A DNA stretch of 64,000 nucleotides, taken from assembly GCF_020103695.1 (NCBI RefSeq), contig NZ_JAHXBF010000012.1, positions 62,001 to 126,000 on the forward strand, in the 5' to 3' direction. A program made the translations under genes and the position numbers. Below, piece after piece: positions 13,310-21,965 of this stretch; position 1 is the stretch's first letter; each line of letters starts with the position of its first letter. This DNA is from Hyalangium versicolor (GTDB lineage: Bacteria; Myxococcota; Myxococcia; Myxococcales; Myxococcaceae). A model generated the notes under the pieces. The model ran no database searches, was not told the DNA's origin, and saw only the letters and a program-made list of their open reading frames with translations.

Positions 13310-14413
13310 ATGCGTGCGCCTCTCCTCTCCCTGTGCCTTCTGCTCGCGCCCGCGCTCTCCCAAGCCCAGGAGCGCCCCAGCAAGGCTGTTCCCGCGCTCG
13401 CCAAGGCTCCCAAGCTGGATGGCAACCTCAAGGACTTCGCTCCGTCCGTGACGTTCCGTCCGCCCGCCTCCACCGACGCCACCGCCTCCTTCACCGCTCG
13501 GGTGGCCTGGCGCAAGGACACGCTCTATGTCGGCGTGGAGGCCACGGATGACCAGCTCATCGCCGGCGATCTCATCACCCTCACCCTCTTCTTCCCCGGC
13601 GCAGGGCCCACCGCGATTGGCAACACCTTCCGGTTCGCCTTCGATGGCAAGCGCGCTTCTCCCCCGGACAGTGGGACCTCCGCCTCCGCGCAGGAGAAGG
13701 TCGACGTCGGCGTCCTGCGCAATGACGACAAGCTGAACCTGGAGATCGCCCTCCCCGTCACCGCCTTCCCGCGCTTTCCCACAGTGGATCCGCTCGTCTT
13801 CGATCTCTGCGTCACCTTCGAGGACCAGGATGCGGTGGGCCAGAAGGCCACCCCCGTTTCCAACTGCAAGGACGGGGGCATGATCGGTGATGCCCTCAAG
13901 CTGCCCGAGGAGTTCCGCAAGGGCCTCAAGCTCAAGCCCTCCGAGGAAGCAACCGCGCTCGAGGCCACCCAGGGCGGATGGCTGGGCTGGGGCATCCTCC
14001 ACTACCCGGTCTGGGTGGAGGCCGAGAAGCCCCTGACCTCCGAGTCGCTGCGCTCCATGGTCGCTCCAGAGGCGGTGGAGCCCGAGAAGGTCAACGTGAA
14101 TATCCCCGAGACACTCACCCTGTCTGGAGGTCGCACCCTCCTCACCGTTGTCTCCGGCAAGGACCCCTATGCCGTCGAGGGCAAGTGCGACTCGGAGCAC
14201 GAGCTACGCTTGGGGCTCTATCTGCTCTCGAACAAGGACCGGACGGCCCAGAGTGTGCTCGAGTGGCCGGCTGCCACCTGTGCGCTGGGTCGGGCCCTCT
14301 CGATCAATCTGGAAGAAGACGGCGCGCTGAGCATCGGTTACTCGAACGGCGCAATCACCAACTTCGCCTGGAGTGGAGACCACTTCGCGCGGACGCAACT
14401 CGGAAAGCGGTAA
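13310..14413 (+). CDS. Exported CBM9/DOMON-like domain protein
   Basis: A 367-residue protein with a classic signal peptide (MRAPLLSLCLLLAPALSQAQ, cleavage near residue 20). Residues about 30-190 resemble a family-9-like carbohydrate-binding sandwich: KLDGNLKDF, VAWRKDTLYVGVEATDDQL, LTLFFPGAG and later IALPVTAFPRF. The C-terminal half has two potential disulfide Cys and no known motif. Likely periplasmic or secreted; ligand unknown. It starts 2 bp after the yajQ stop and ends 4 bp before rimO, so it belongs to the same transcript. Confidence 0.75.
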   Translation: MRAPLLSLCLLLAPALSQAQERPSKAVPALAKAPKLDGNLKDFAPSVTFRPPASTDATASFTARVAWRKDTLYVGVEATDDQLIAGDLITLTLFFPGAGPTAIGNTFRFAFDGKRASPPDSGTSASAQEKVDVGVLRNDDKLNLEIALPVTAFPRFPTVDPLVFDLCVTFEDQDAVGQKATPVSNCKDGGMIGDALKLPEEFRKGLKLKPSEEATALEATQGGWLGWGILHYPVWVEAEKPLTSESLRSMVAPEAVEPEKVNVNIPETLTLSGGRTLLTVVSGKDPYAVEGKCDSEHELRLGLYLLSNKDRTAQSVLEWPAATCALGRALSINLEEDGALSIGYSNGAITNFAWSGDHFARTQLGKR

Positions 14414-14417
14414 CGCA

Positions 14418-15827
14418 GTGCAGCAAGACACCAAGAACCTTTACATGATGACCCTCGGCTGCCCGAAGAACCGGGTGGACTCCGAGGTGATGCTCGGCAC
14501 GCTCAAGCAGCGCGGCTACCGCCTCGTGCAGGAGCCCTCCGAGGCCGAGGTCATCGTCGTCAATACGTGCGCCTTCATCGGCCCTGCCAAGCAGGAGTCG
14601 GTGGACTCCATCCTGGAGATGGCCGAGTACAAGAAATCCGGCGCATGCAGCACACTCGTCGTCACCGGGTGCCTCTCGCAGCGCTACGGCGGCGAGCTGT
14701 CCAAGGAGATGCCCGAGGTCGACCACTTCCTCGGCACCGGCGCGTATGCCCAGATCGGCGACCTGCTCGCCGCCGAGGCCTCCCCGCGCCAGGTCATCCC
14801 CGATCCGGACTACATCCACGACGCGCGCACCCCGCGCGAGAACTCGATGCCCTCGTACACCGCCTATCTCAAGGTGTCCGAGGGCTGCGACAACGCCTGC
14901 GCCTTCTGCATCATCCCCAAGCTGCGCGGCGGTCAGCGCTCGCGTCCCATCGCGGACATCATCGCCGAGGCCGAGCGTCTGGCTGATCAGGGCGTCCAGG
15001 AGCTGAACCTCGTGGCACAGGACCTTACGGCCTACGGGCATGACCTGCCCGGCAAGCCCAAGCTCCATGAGCTGCTCAAGGAGCTGGTCAAGGTGGACGT
15101 GCGCTGGATCCGCCTGCACTACGCCTACCCGCGCATCTTCCCGGATGAACTCATCGAGGTCATGGCGACCGAGAAGAAGATCGCCAAGTACCTGGACATG
15201 CCCCTGCAGCACGCCAGCGACAAGCTGCTCATGTCCATGAAGCGCGGCCGCAACTCGCAGTTCCTCACGGACCTGCTCACCAAGCTGCGCACCCGCGTGC
15301 CGGGGCTGGTGATGCGCACGTCGATGATCGTCGGCCTGCCGGGCGAGACCGAGGAGGACTTCGAGCTGCTCAAGGAGTTCGTCAAGACGCAGCGCTTCGA
15401 GCGGCTGGGCGTCTTCCAGTACTCGGACGAGGAGGACACCGCGGCGTTCGATATGCCGAACAAGGTGCCTCAGAAGCTCATCGAGCGCCGCTGGCGCGAG
15501 ATCATGGCCATCCAGAAGCGCATCAACCGCGAACAGAACAAGAAGCTCGTGGGTAAGCGCATCGAGGTGCTCGTGGAGGGCCCCAGCCCCGAGACGGAGC
15601 ACCTCCTGGTGGGCCGCCACGAGGGTCAGGCTCCAGAGATCGACGGGCAGGTCTACATCAACGATGGCCTGGCCTATCCGGGTGAGTTCGTCACCATCGA
15701 GGTGACCGAGGCTCACGACTACGATCTCGTCGGCCGTGTCGTGGAGCGCCCCGATCCGAAGCAGCGCCAGCACAAGGTGCGCGACGCGGCTCCGGCGCCG
15801 ATGGCCACCTGGACTTCGCCGCGCTGA
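14418..15827 (+). CDS. rimO: Ribosomal protein S12 methylthiotransferase RimO
   Basis: Radical-SAM enzyme that adds a methylthio group to the conserved Asp of ribosomal protein S12. The N-terminal UPF0004 domain carries TLGCPKNRVDSE, VNTCAFI and TGCLSQRY, supplying the three cluster Cys. The radical-SAM triad CDNACAFC is at residues 157-164, followed by PKLRGGQRSRP, LVAQDLTAYG and MRTSMIVGLPGETEEDF. A C-terminal TRAM domain ends the protein. A GTG at 14418 is chosen because it gives MQQDTKNLYMMTLGC and clears the upstream stop; the longer ATG reading at 14373 would overlap the previous gene by 41 bp. Confidence 0.92.
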   Translation: MQQDTKNLYMMTLGCPKNRVDSEVMLGTLKQRGYRLVQEPSEAEVIVVNTCAFIGPAKQESVDSILEMAEYKKSGACSTLVVTGCLSQRYGGELSKEMPEVDHFLGTGAYAQIGDLLAAEASPRQVIPDPDYIHDARTPRENSMPSYTAYLKVSEGCDNACAFCIIPKLRGGQRSRPIADIIAEAERLADQGVQELNLVAQDLTAYGHDLPGKPKLHELLKELVKVDVRWIRLHYAYPRIFPDELIEVMATEKKIAKYLDMPLQHASDKLLMSMKRGRNSQFLTDLLTKLRTRVPGLVMRTSMIVGLPGETEEDFELLKEFVKTQRFERLGVFQYSDEEDTAAFDMPNKVPQKLIERRWREIMAIQKRINREQNKKLVGKRIEVLVEGPSPETEHLLVGRHEGQAPEIDGQVYINDGLAYPGEFVTIEVTEAHDYDLVGRVVERPDPKQRQHKVRDAAPAPMATWTSPR

Positions 15828-15833
15828 GGGTTC

Positions 15834-15994
15834 TCAGCCCTTGACGAAGGGAATGCAGTCCCCCTCGAAGTCATTGAAGATGGCATGCCCCCCAAGGGGG
15901 GGTCGGTTGGCGTGCCGATGCACCCGACGCCCTTCGCTCTGAGTTCCTCATAGGTCGTCCAAACGAGAGTCCTCCCGTTGGACGATGCACACAT
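15834..15994 (-). pseudogene. Possible frameshifted small gene
   Basis: On the minus strand a frame from ATG 15994 reads TYEELRAKGVGCIGTPTDPP up to a run of seven C. The frame one base over continues as GGHAIFNDFEGDCIPFVKG and stops at 15834. Adding one C to the run would join the two into a soluble protein of about 53 residues. This looks like a recent one-base loss (or a sequencing error) in a homopolymer. I do not recognise the family. The remaining bases to the kinase gene hold nothing else that I can support. Confidence 0.3.
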
Positions 15995-16041
15995 GGTGAG
16001 TGCTGTCCGAGCGCCAGCACGGGTAGATTTCTCTCACCACC

Positions 16042-19000
16042 ATGACGCCTCCCCTTCCCAGTCATGTCGGTCCGTACCGGCTGCTGCATGCTCTTGGCAG
16101 CGGTGGCATGGGCCATGTCTTTGCCGCAGTCCACGAACAGATTGGACGACAAGTGGCGCTCAAGATCCTGCGGCCTGAAAAAGCACAGGATCCACACCAC
16201 ATCGCCCGCTTCCTTCAAGAGGGGCGTGCACTCGCTCAATTCCAGCACCCTGGTGTCGTTCAGGTCTTCGAGTGCGAACAACTGGGAGACATGGTCTTCC
16301 TGGCGATGGAGTACCTCCAGGGTCTCTCCTTGCACCAGTGGATGCAGAAACATCCCGGCACTGTACCCATCCCAACCGCTCTAGCCATCTGCGCGCAGAT
16401 CGCTGCTGTCATGGCGGATGTCCATGCGCAGGGCATCGTCCACCGAGATCTGAAGCCAGAAAACATTTTCCTCTGCCCGAACGAAAAGGCTCTCTCAGGC
16501 CATCACGTCAAGCTTCTGGACTTTGGCATCGCCAAGCTGCCACCCGCTCCGGACGGCGTGCTCGTAACCACTCAGATCCACACGCAGGAGCCGTCTCTCA
16601 TTGGGACTTACACATACATGGCCCCAGAGCAGCGCCGCAGTCCGTCGACTGTGAGCGGACGCGCGGACGTGTATGCGCTGGGCGTGCTGCTCTTCGAGCT
16701 ACTCGCAGGCCATAGACCCTTTGTGTCGGACGACCCTGTCGACGTCCTCTCCGCGCACGCGAACCAGGAGCCCCCCCCCCTGAAGCAGCTGGTGCCCGCC
16801 CTCCCCGGAACGCTCTCCGCCTTCGTCGCCTCCATGCTTGCCAAGGAGCCCGCGGAGCGGCCGACGATGCTGCGCTGCCGGAACATGCTCAGCGCCCCCT
16901 GGGAGATGACACAGGACGTCTGCCCTGTTCCCGGACTGGCCTCCTTCACGGGGGCACAGGCAGAGCTGTTCTTCGGCCGTAAGACGGAGACGCAGGCGAT
17001 GCTCTCGCTGCTCGAGGATGCCCTCTCCGGAAGAAAGCGGTGGGTGCAATTGGAGGGGCCCAGCGGCGTAGGCAAGTCCTCCCTGATTCAGGCAGGGCTG
17101 CTGCCACGGCTCAGAGAGTTTCCTTCCTCAGGGGCTCCACACTGGCTCGTGGCTACCCTACGCCCTTCCGACATGCCGCTTCGGAGCCTTGCCCAGGCCC
17201 TGGCTGACGTGTACGCAACCACAGGTCCCGAGAGTTCTCCCGAGGAAGTCGAGCGCGCGCTGTCACAGGGAGCCAACGCTCTTCGGGATTTCGTCACAGA
17301 TCGTACCCCCCAGGAGTTTCTCCTGCTCCTGATCATCGATCCCATGGAGGAGCTCTTCACACTGGGCTCGGCCGAGTGCCAACGGCTGGATGCTCTGCTG
17401 TCCACTGCGCTCGTCTCCCCAGAGTGCCCGCTCCGGCTGCTCACGAGCCTGCGCAGCGACTTCCTGCACCGGATGGAGCAACTACCCACTGTGGCGCGCC
17501 AGCTCCCTGGAGCGGCCCGCTACCCTTTGCTGCCCATGGATGAAGCGGCACTGGAGCAAGTCATCCAGGGCATGGCCTGGCACGCAGGTCTCCGGCTCGG
17601 TCCTGGGCTGGCACAACAAATGGTACGGGATGCCCGAGGCGAAGGCAGCCGACTCGCACTCCTGGGACACGCGCTGCGGGAGTTATGGACGCTCAGTGGT
17701 GGAACGCTGCTGGCTCTCGAGGACTATGAGCAACTCGGTGGGGTGGGGGGCGCTCTGGCGCATCAGGCCGAAGAACTCCTGGATAGCCTGGGCGATGAAG
17801 GGCGAAGGCGCGCCAAGTGGCTCCTCCTGGAGTTGGTCCAGATAGGCCGCGGCGTGCCTGATACACGCCGCCCTCGCTCTCGCGAAGAGGCTCTCACCGC
17901 GGCAGAGGGTGGCCAACTTGCCGAAACGGTACTGCTGCGGCTGAGCGGAATGCGCACGAGCAGCAAGCTCGAGGAAGCGCAGGGGCTTCGGCTCATCACC
18001 CTCTCTGGAGAAGAAGAGCCCTCACGTCAACGCGTAGAACTGGTGCACGAGACGCTGCTCCACAGGGTCCCCTCGTTGGTCCGATGGATCAACGAGGAGC
18101 GAATGCTACTCGAACTCCATGAGGACCTCGAGGTCGCCGCGCATGTCTGGGAGCAGGCGAAGTGTCCGACCGAAGGACTGCCTACGGGCACCCTGCTCGC
18201 CTATTACCGCGGTGGCTCAGCAGTGCCGCGCGGTGCCAACCCGCTGGCACGACGGATGAGCCCTCGCGCAGCCCGCTTCATCCGAGCCGCTGAGAAATCG
18301 GAACGGCGGCGTACCTGGAGGCGGCGAGCACTCGTGGCAGCCTCTCTTCTGGCAGGGGTGACCATCCTCTTCTTTGCAGCTCGAGCAGAGCAGGAGCACC
18401 AACGAGCGGATCAGTCCCTCCAGCAGTTCATTGCCGAGGCAGATGACATTGTTGGCGATCTGGACTGGGAGTTCAGCCGCTTCCCCTACACGCTCCATGG
18501 GCGTACACAGATGCTCCAATCCTTCCAAGAGAAGTTGGAGGCGCTGCGCTCTCAGGCGGGGACACGCCCCGAGATCCGGTTGGCTCTCATTCAATTCCAA
18601 CAACGGCTGGCCGATCTCGCGTTTCATGATGAATCGCTCGATGCCGCAGACAGTCACCTGCTCCAGGCCTTGGAACATCTGCAGGCTGGTCTTGCCGACC
18701 AGCCTCAGAGCAGAGATCTGCGGAAGCAGTTGGCATTCAACCACTCCAAGCGCGGCAAGGTGGCACAGGCACGCGCCCGCTTAAGTGAGGCACATGGCTA
18801 CTTCACTCAAGCCCTGACGGTGTTTGGGAGCCTCGAAGCCAAACCTAGCGAAGAAGAGGATGATCGGCGATCCATGGCTGTGAGCCTCGCCGAGATGGCC
18901 GGGTTGGAGCTCGAGCTCGGGCTTCCGAACGACGCTGCTGAGCACCTGGATAGGGCCATCTCCTACCACCAACAGAATAGCGGCCTGTATAACCAGTATG

Positions 19001-19464
19001 TCCTGGCCGTCCTCCTGGGTGATCGCGCAGAAGTGGAGCGAAAGGTCGGAACTCTCGAAGCAGCAGGGCAATACCTCGAGAAGGCGCTCCAACAAGCGCG
19101 GGCCTGCGTCCAGGCTCAGCAGGGTAATCACCTCTATCTCTGGGTGCTGGCTCGAACGCTCGTCAAGCGCGGCGCACTCGAGGCCACACAGAACCGGACT
19201 GAGGAGGCTCTTCGAGACTACGAGGATGCACAGAGGCATGCACGGGAAGTGCATCAAGGTGAGCCCACCAACAAGCGTTATGCACTGGTTCTCGCGCAAG
19301 CGCTGCTAGGGTATGGAGAACTCCTTCAAGCTCGCGGAGAGAGCGTGCCCGCCCAGAAGTCACTGTCGGAGGGATGTACCTTGGTCCGTGAATTCCTCCA
19401 GCGAGACAGTGAGGATGTCCGCTTCCGTTTTGCACAATGCGCTGGAGTGGGAAAGAAGGAGTAG
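16042..19464 (+). CDS. Ser/Thr protein kinase with STAND-type NTPase, membrane segment and TPR tail
   Basis: A 1140-residue multidomain signalling protein. The Hanks-type kinase (about 10-285) has an intact GSGGMG loop (19-24), K41 in VALKIL, HRDLKPEN (134-141), DFG (160-162) and MAPEQ. Next is an NTPase resembling nSTAND1 (FFGRKTETQ, then Walker A GPSGVGKS at 339-346, Walker B-like LLLLIIDPMEE). A single hydrophobic segment (about 762-780) follows a basic RRTWRRR stretch, so kinase and NTPase should be cytoplasmic and the TPR-like helical repeats (about 800-1140) on the other side. The layout resembles myxobacterial kinase/WD40 or TPR proteins, and STAND NTPases are also common in defence. 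The next gene starts 2 bp after its stop. Confidence 0.85.
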   Translation: MTPPLPSHVGPYRLLHALGSGGMGHVFAAVHEQIGRQVALKILRPEKAQDPHHIARFLQEGRALAQFQHPGVVQVFECEQLGDMVFLAMEYLQGLSLHQWMQKHPGTVPIPTALAICAQIAAVMADVHAQGIVHRDLKPENIFLCPNEKALSGHHVKLLDFGIAKLPPAPDGVLVTTQIHTQEPSLIGTYTYMAPEQRRSPSTVSGRADVYALGVLLFELLAGHRPFVSDDPVDVLSAHANQEPPPLKQLVPALPGTLSAFVASMLAKEPAERPTMLRCRNMLSAPWEMTQDVCPVPGLASFTGAQAELFFGRKTETQAMLSLLEDALSGRKRWVQLEGPSGVGKSSLIQAGLLPRLREFPSSGAPHWLVATLRPSDMPLRSLAQALADVYATTGPESSPEEVERALSQGANALRDFVTDRTPQEFLLLLIIDPMEELFTLGSAECQRLDALLSTALVSPECPLRLLTSLRSDFLHRMEQLPTVARQLPGAARYPLLPMDEAALEQVIQGMAWHAGLRLGPGLAQQMVRDARGEGSRLALLGHALRELWTLSGGTLLALEDYEQLGGVGGALAHQAEELLDSLGDEGRRRAKWLLLELVQIGRGVPDTRRPRSREEALTAAEGGQLAETVLLRLSGMRTSSKLEEAQGLRLITLSGEEEPSRQRVELVHETLLHRVPSLVRWINEERMLLELHEDLEVAAHVWEQAKCPTEGLPTGTLLAYYRGGSAVPRGANPLARRMSPRAARFIRAAEKSERRRTWRRRALVAASLLAGVTILFFAARAEQEHQRADQSLQQFIAEADDIVGDLDWEFSRFPYTLHGRTQMLQSFQEKLEALRSQAGTRPEIRLALIQFQQRLADLAFHDESLDAADSHLLQALEHLQAGLADQPQSRDLRKQLAFNHSKRGKVAQARARLSEAHGYFTQALTVFGSLEAKPSEEEDDRRSMAVSLAEMAGLELELGLPNDAAEHLDRAISYHQQNSGLYNQYVLAVLLGDRAEVERKVGTLEAAGQYLEKALQQARACVQAQQGNHLYLWVLARTLVKRGALEATQNRTEEALRDYEDAQRHAREVHQGEPTNKRYALVLAQALLGYGELLQARGESVPAQKSLSEGCTLVREFLQRDSEDVRFRFAQCAGVGKKE

Positions 19465-19466
19465 GC

Positions 19467-20930
19467 ATGAGCCCAATTTCCCCGTCCGGGAAGACCTTCG
19501 AGGAACTGCTCCGTCGATCGCGTGCGCGAGAGAAAGAGGCACTGGAGGAGTTGCTCCGTTTCACCCGAAAGGAGATGGAAGCCTGGGCTGCACAGAAGGC
19601 CGACACGGCGCAGCCTGGCGGCTCCCGGCCCTCGGACATCTACCAGGAGACGGCAATACAAGTGGTTCAGCACTTCGCCTCCTTCCAGGGCTTCACCCAA
19701 GGCGAGTGGTTTGCCTGGGTCAAGAAGATCATCTCCAGCCAGGCCCGGCAGTTGGCTCGTGATGCCGGGCGCAAGAAGCGTGCTCCGGCCGGATTCCTCT
19801 CTCTGGATGCCGAAGAAGCCCAGGCAGTACCCATCCCGCAGCAGAGCCCAAGCCAGCTAACTGCCCAGAAGGAGGAGTGGAACCAGCTCGACAAGAACCT
19901 CGCCCTCCTTCCCGCCGAACAGCGCGAAGCCTGCCGGCTCCATCACCTGGAGGAGCTGACAGCTACTGAAGTCGCCAAGCGCATGGGAAAGAGCAAAGCC
20001 GCCGTCGAATCGCTGCTGCAGCGGGGGCTGAAGAAGCTACGAGAGCTCTCGGCGCAATCGGCACAGAATCTGACCGAGCCTACCCTCGGTCTCCAGGTGG
20101 GTGAGTATTCCATCGTCCGCAAAGCGGCGGTGGGCGCCACGAGCGAGTTGTACGAGGGGAGCCACAGGAGCAGCGGCGCAATCGTGGCGGTAAAGGTGCT
20201 GCGCCCCAAGTGGTGCAGGCAGAAGGAGATCGTGGCGCGATTCCTCAACGAGGCACATGCGCTCCAGGAACTCCAGCACCCGCACCTGGTGAGAGCCATG
20301 GCCAAGGGCACTCTCCCTCAAGGCGCCCCTTTCATGATCCTGGAGTGGCTCCCCACGGATCTGCACCAGTTGCTTACAGCAAGAGGGGGACGCCTACAGA
20401 TTACGGACTGCTCGCGGGTCCTCCAGCAACTCGCCAGTGCTCTGGAGAGCTTGCACGCGCACGGCCTCATCCACCGCGATCTGAAACCCGCCAACGTGCT
20501 GGTGAGCCACTCGAAGCCTGGTGCCGTAACCGTCAAGCTCGCGGATCTCGGGCTGGCAAAGCACACCGTCGGCGACGGTGCGCTGCCTTCCGCGTTGCCA
20601 GTCTCAACCGCAGGCAGCGCTCTGCTGGGCACCTGGGACTACATGGCCCCAGAACAGTGGGTCCACTCGAAGACAGCAGGCCCCAAGGCCGATGTATATT
20701 CCCTGGGGGTACTTGGGTTCCAGCTCCTCACTGGCAGGCTGCCCTTCATCGCGGGAGCTCAAGGGGATCTGATGACCCAGCACCTAGAGCAACCGCCTCC
20801 CCTGGAGCTCCTTCCGGACAGCGTTCCGACCCCCGTGAGGACGCTCCTCTCCCGAATGCTGAGCAAGAAGGCTTCGGAACGCCCTACGCCGCGAGAGCTC
20901 CAGGAAATCTTACCTGTAACCCGCAAGTGA
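19467..20930 (+). CDS. ECF-type sigma factor fused to a Ser/Thr kinase domain
   Basis: A 487-residue fusion, AAGGAG just before ATG 19467. Residues about 10-100 resemble sigma region 2 (SDIYQETAIQVVQHFASFQG, GEWFAWVKKII). Residues about 130-195 are region 4 with a helix-turn-helix (LPAEQREACRLHHLEELTATEVAKRMG, AAVESLLQRGLKKLREL). From about 210 a kinase follows: K243 in VAVKVL, HRDLKPAN with H336 and D338, MAPEQ and KADVYSLGV. The glycine loop is degraded (AAVGATSELYEG) and DFG is replaced by DLG (D360 kept), so catalysis may be weak. It is likely an autoregulated or partner-controlled sigma factor, translated together with the upstream kinase/NTPase (2-bp gap). Confidence 0.85.
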   Translation: MSPISPSGKTFEELLRRSRAREKEALEELLRFTRKEMEAWAAQKADTAQPGGSRPSDIYQETAIQVVQHFASFQGFTQGEWFAWVKKIISSQARQLARDAGRKKRAPAGFLSLDAEEAQAVPIPQQSPSQLTAQKEEWNQLDKNLALLPAEQREACRLHHLEELTATEVAKRMGKSKAAVESLLQRGLKKLRELSAQSAQNLTEPTLGLQVGEYSIVRKAAVGATSELYEGSHRSSGAIVAVKVLRPKWCRQKEIVARFLNEAHALQELQHPHLVRAMAKGTLPQGAPFMILEWLPTDLHQLLTARGGRLQITDCSRVLQQLASALESLHAHGLIHRDLKPANVLVSHSKPGAVTVKLADLGLAKHTVGDGALPSALPVSTAGSALLGTWDYMAPEQWVHSKTAGPKADVYSLGVLGFQLLTGRLPFIAGAQGDLMTQHLEQPPPLELLPDSVPTPVRTLLSRMLSKKASERPTPRELQEILPVTRK

Positions 20931-20971
20931 GCTGCTCCGAGGCTGGGTACCGGCCTCCCAGAGCAGCTGCC
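20930..20971 (+). terminator. Strong hairpin after the sigma-kinase gene
   Basis: AGCTGCTC (20930-20937) pairs with GAGCAGCT (20961-20968), with an inner GAGGC/GCCTC stem. No T-run follows, so it may be rho-assisted or simply separate the kinase unit from the CD-NTase/Cmr unit. The CRISPR operon promoter probably lies between here and 21059. Confidence 0.45.
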
Positions 20972-21059
20972 GACCCTTCCCAAGAAAAAAGCACCTGACC
21001 GCGATGGTCCCTCCTTCCTTTTGGCGTCCTTTTTTGTGGGTGCCAGAAAAGGAGAGGCC

Positions 21060-21923
21060 ATGTGGAGTGTGCGTGAGGCCGTGCAGCGGTTTATCGAGTC
21101 GTTGGAACTCACCGACCATCAACGAGAGGAGGTCATCCGCCAGCACACACTGGTCCGGGAGCAGTTGCGCCGGTGGCTCAGCCCGAAGACCGACTTCCTG
21201 TCGGGCTCCTACGCTCGTAGGACCGCCATCCGCCCCCTGCACGACATCGACCTCTTCGTCGTGCTGAGGGATACCTCCTCGCCACCGTCCGAGTCGCAGG
21301 ACACCGTTCTCAAGCAAATCCGGCAGGCGCTTCAGCCGCTCAGGCCTGGAATGGAGCTGCCCATCCTTCAGGAGCACTCGGTGCACATCGGGTTCTCCTC
21401 GCCAGGCATCGAGTTCGACGTGGTGCCCGCATTCCAGCAGCCAAGCCAGCAGTTCTATTTCATCCCCGAAAGGGGAACAGCGCAGTGGATCCGCAGCAAC
21501 CCTCGGCTGCACGAGGAGCTGAGCACGGCAGCCAATGAGCGTGCCGGGAAGAAGCTCAAGCCGCTCTTGAAGGCTGTGAAGCATTGGAACCGCAATCATG
21601 GCTCCAGCCCGCTGCGCTCGTTCCACCTGGAGGCCATGAGCTACAGCGCGTTCACCTCGCCCCCCACCGGGTATCTGGAAGGCCTGGAGGCACTCTTCTC
21701 TCACCTCAGCCAGCAGGTCCAACGCTCCTGCCCCGATCCAGCAGGGTTGGGGCCCAACGTCGACAAGTACCTGCTCCCCAACGACCGAAATGCCGCCCAA
21801 TCGATTCTGGGGAGTGCAGCCAGGGAGATGCGGCTGGTCCTCACCGAAGAGAGGTCCTATCCCTCACAGGCACATGCCCGTCTGCGGTCGCTCTTCGGTC
21901 CTGAGTATCGGGATGGTCCTTGA
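21060..21923 (+). CDS. CD-NTase (cGAS/DncV-like nucleotidyltransferase)
   Basis: A 287-residue nucleotidyltransferase preceded by AAAAGGAGAGG. The pol-beta signature is intact: G49-S50 in LSGSYARRTAIRPLHDIDLFVVL-type context (quoted motif core GSYARRT), D62 and D64 in HDIDLF, and the third metal ligand D120 in IEFDVVP. These are the residues that define CD-NTases making cyclic di- or trinucleotide alarms in CBASS. The C-terminal half is helical (SFHLEAMSYSAF) as in SMODS enzymes. An earlier ATG (21021) adds 13 residues with no ribosome site. It begins a co-directional run of nine genes into cmr1-6 and cas6, 42 bp before the SAVED gene. No Cap2/Cap3 (E1/JAB) or HORMA genes are present. Confidence 0.8.
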   Translation: MWSVREAVQRFIESLELTDHQREEVIRQHTLVREQLRRWLSPKTDFLSGSYARRTAIRPLHDIDLFVVLRDTSSPPSESQDTVLKQIRQALQPLRPGMELPILQEHSVHIGFSSPGIEFDVVPAFQQPSQQFYFIPERGTAQWIRSNPRLHEELSTAANERAGKKLKPLLKAVKHWNRNHGSSPLRSFHLEAMSYSAFTSPPTGYLEGLEALFSHLSQQVQRSCPDPAGLGPNVDKYLLPNDRNAAQSILGSAAREMRLVLTEERSYPSQAHARLRSLFGPEYRDGP

Positions 21924-21965
21924 GCCCCTTCCCCTCCACTCGCGTGCTGCCCAGGTGACCACCTT

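Noticed and set aside
14355..15773. 472-residue minus-strand ORF opposite rimO
   Set aside because: Antisense shadow of RimO, dominated by Leu/Ala/His/Asp typical of complementary GC-rich codons.
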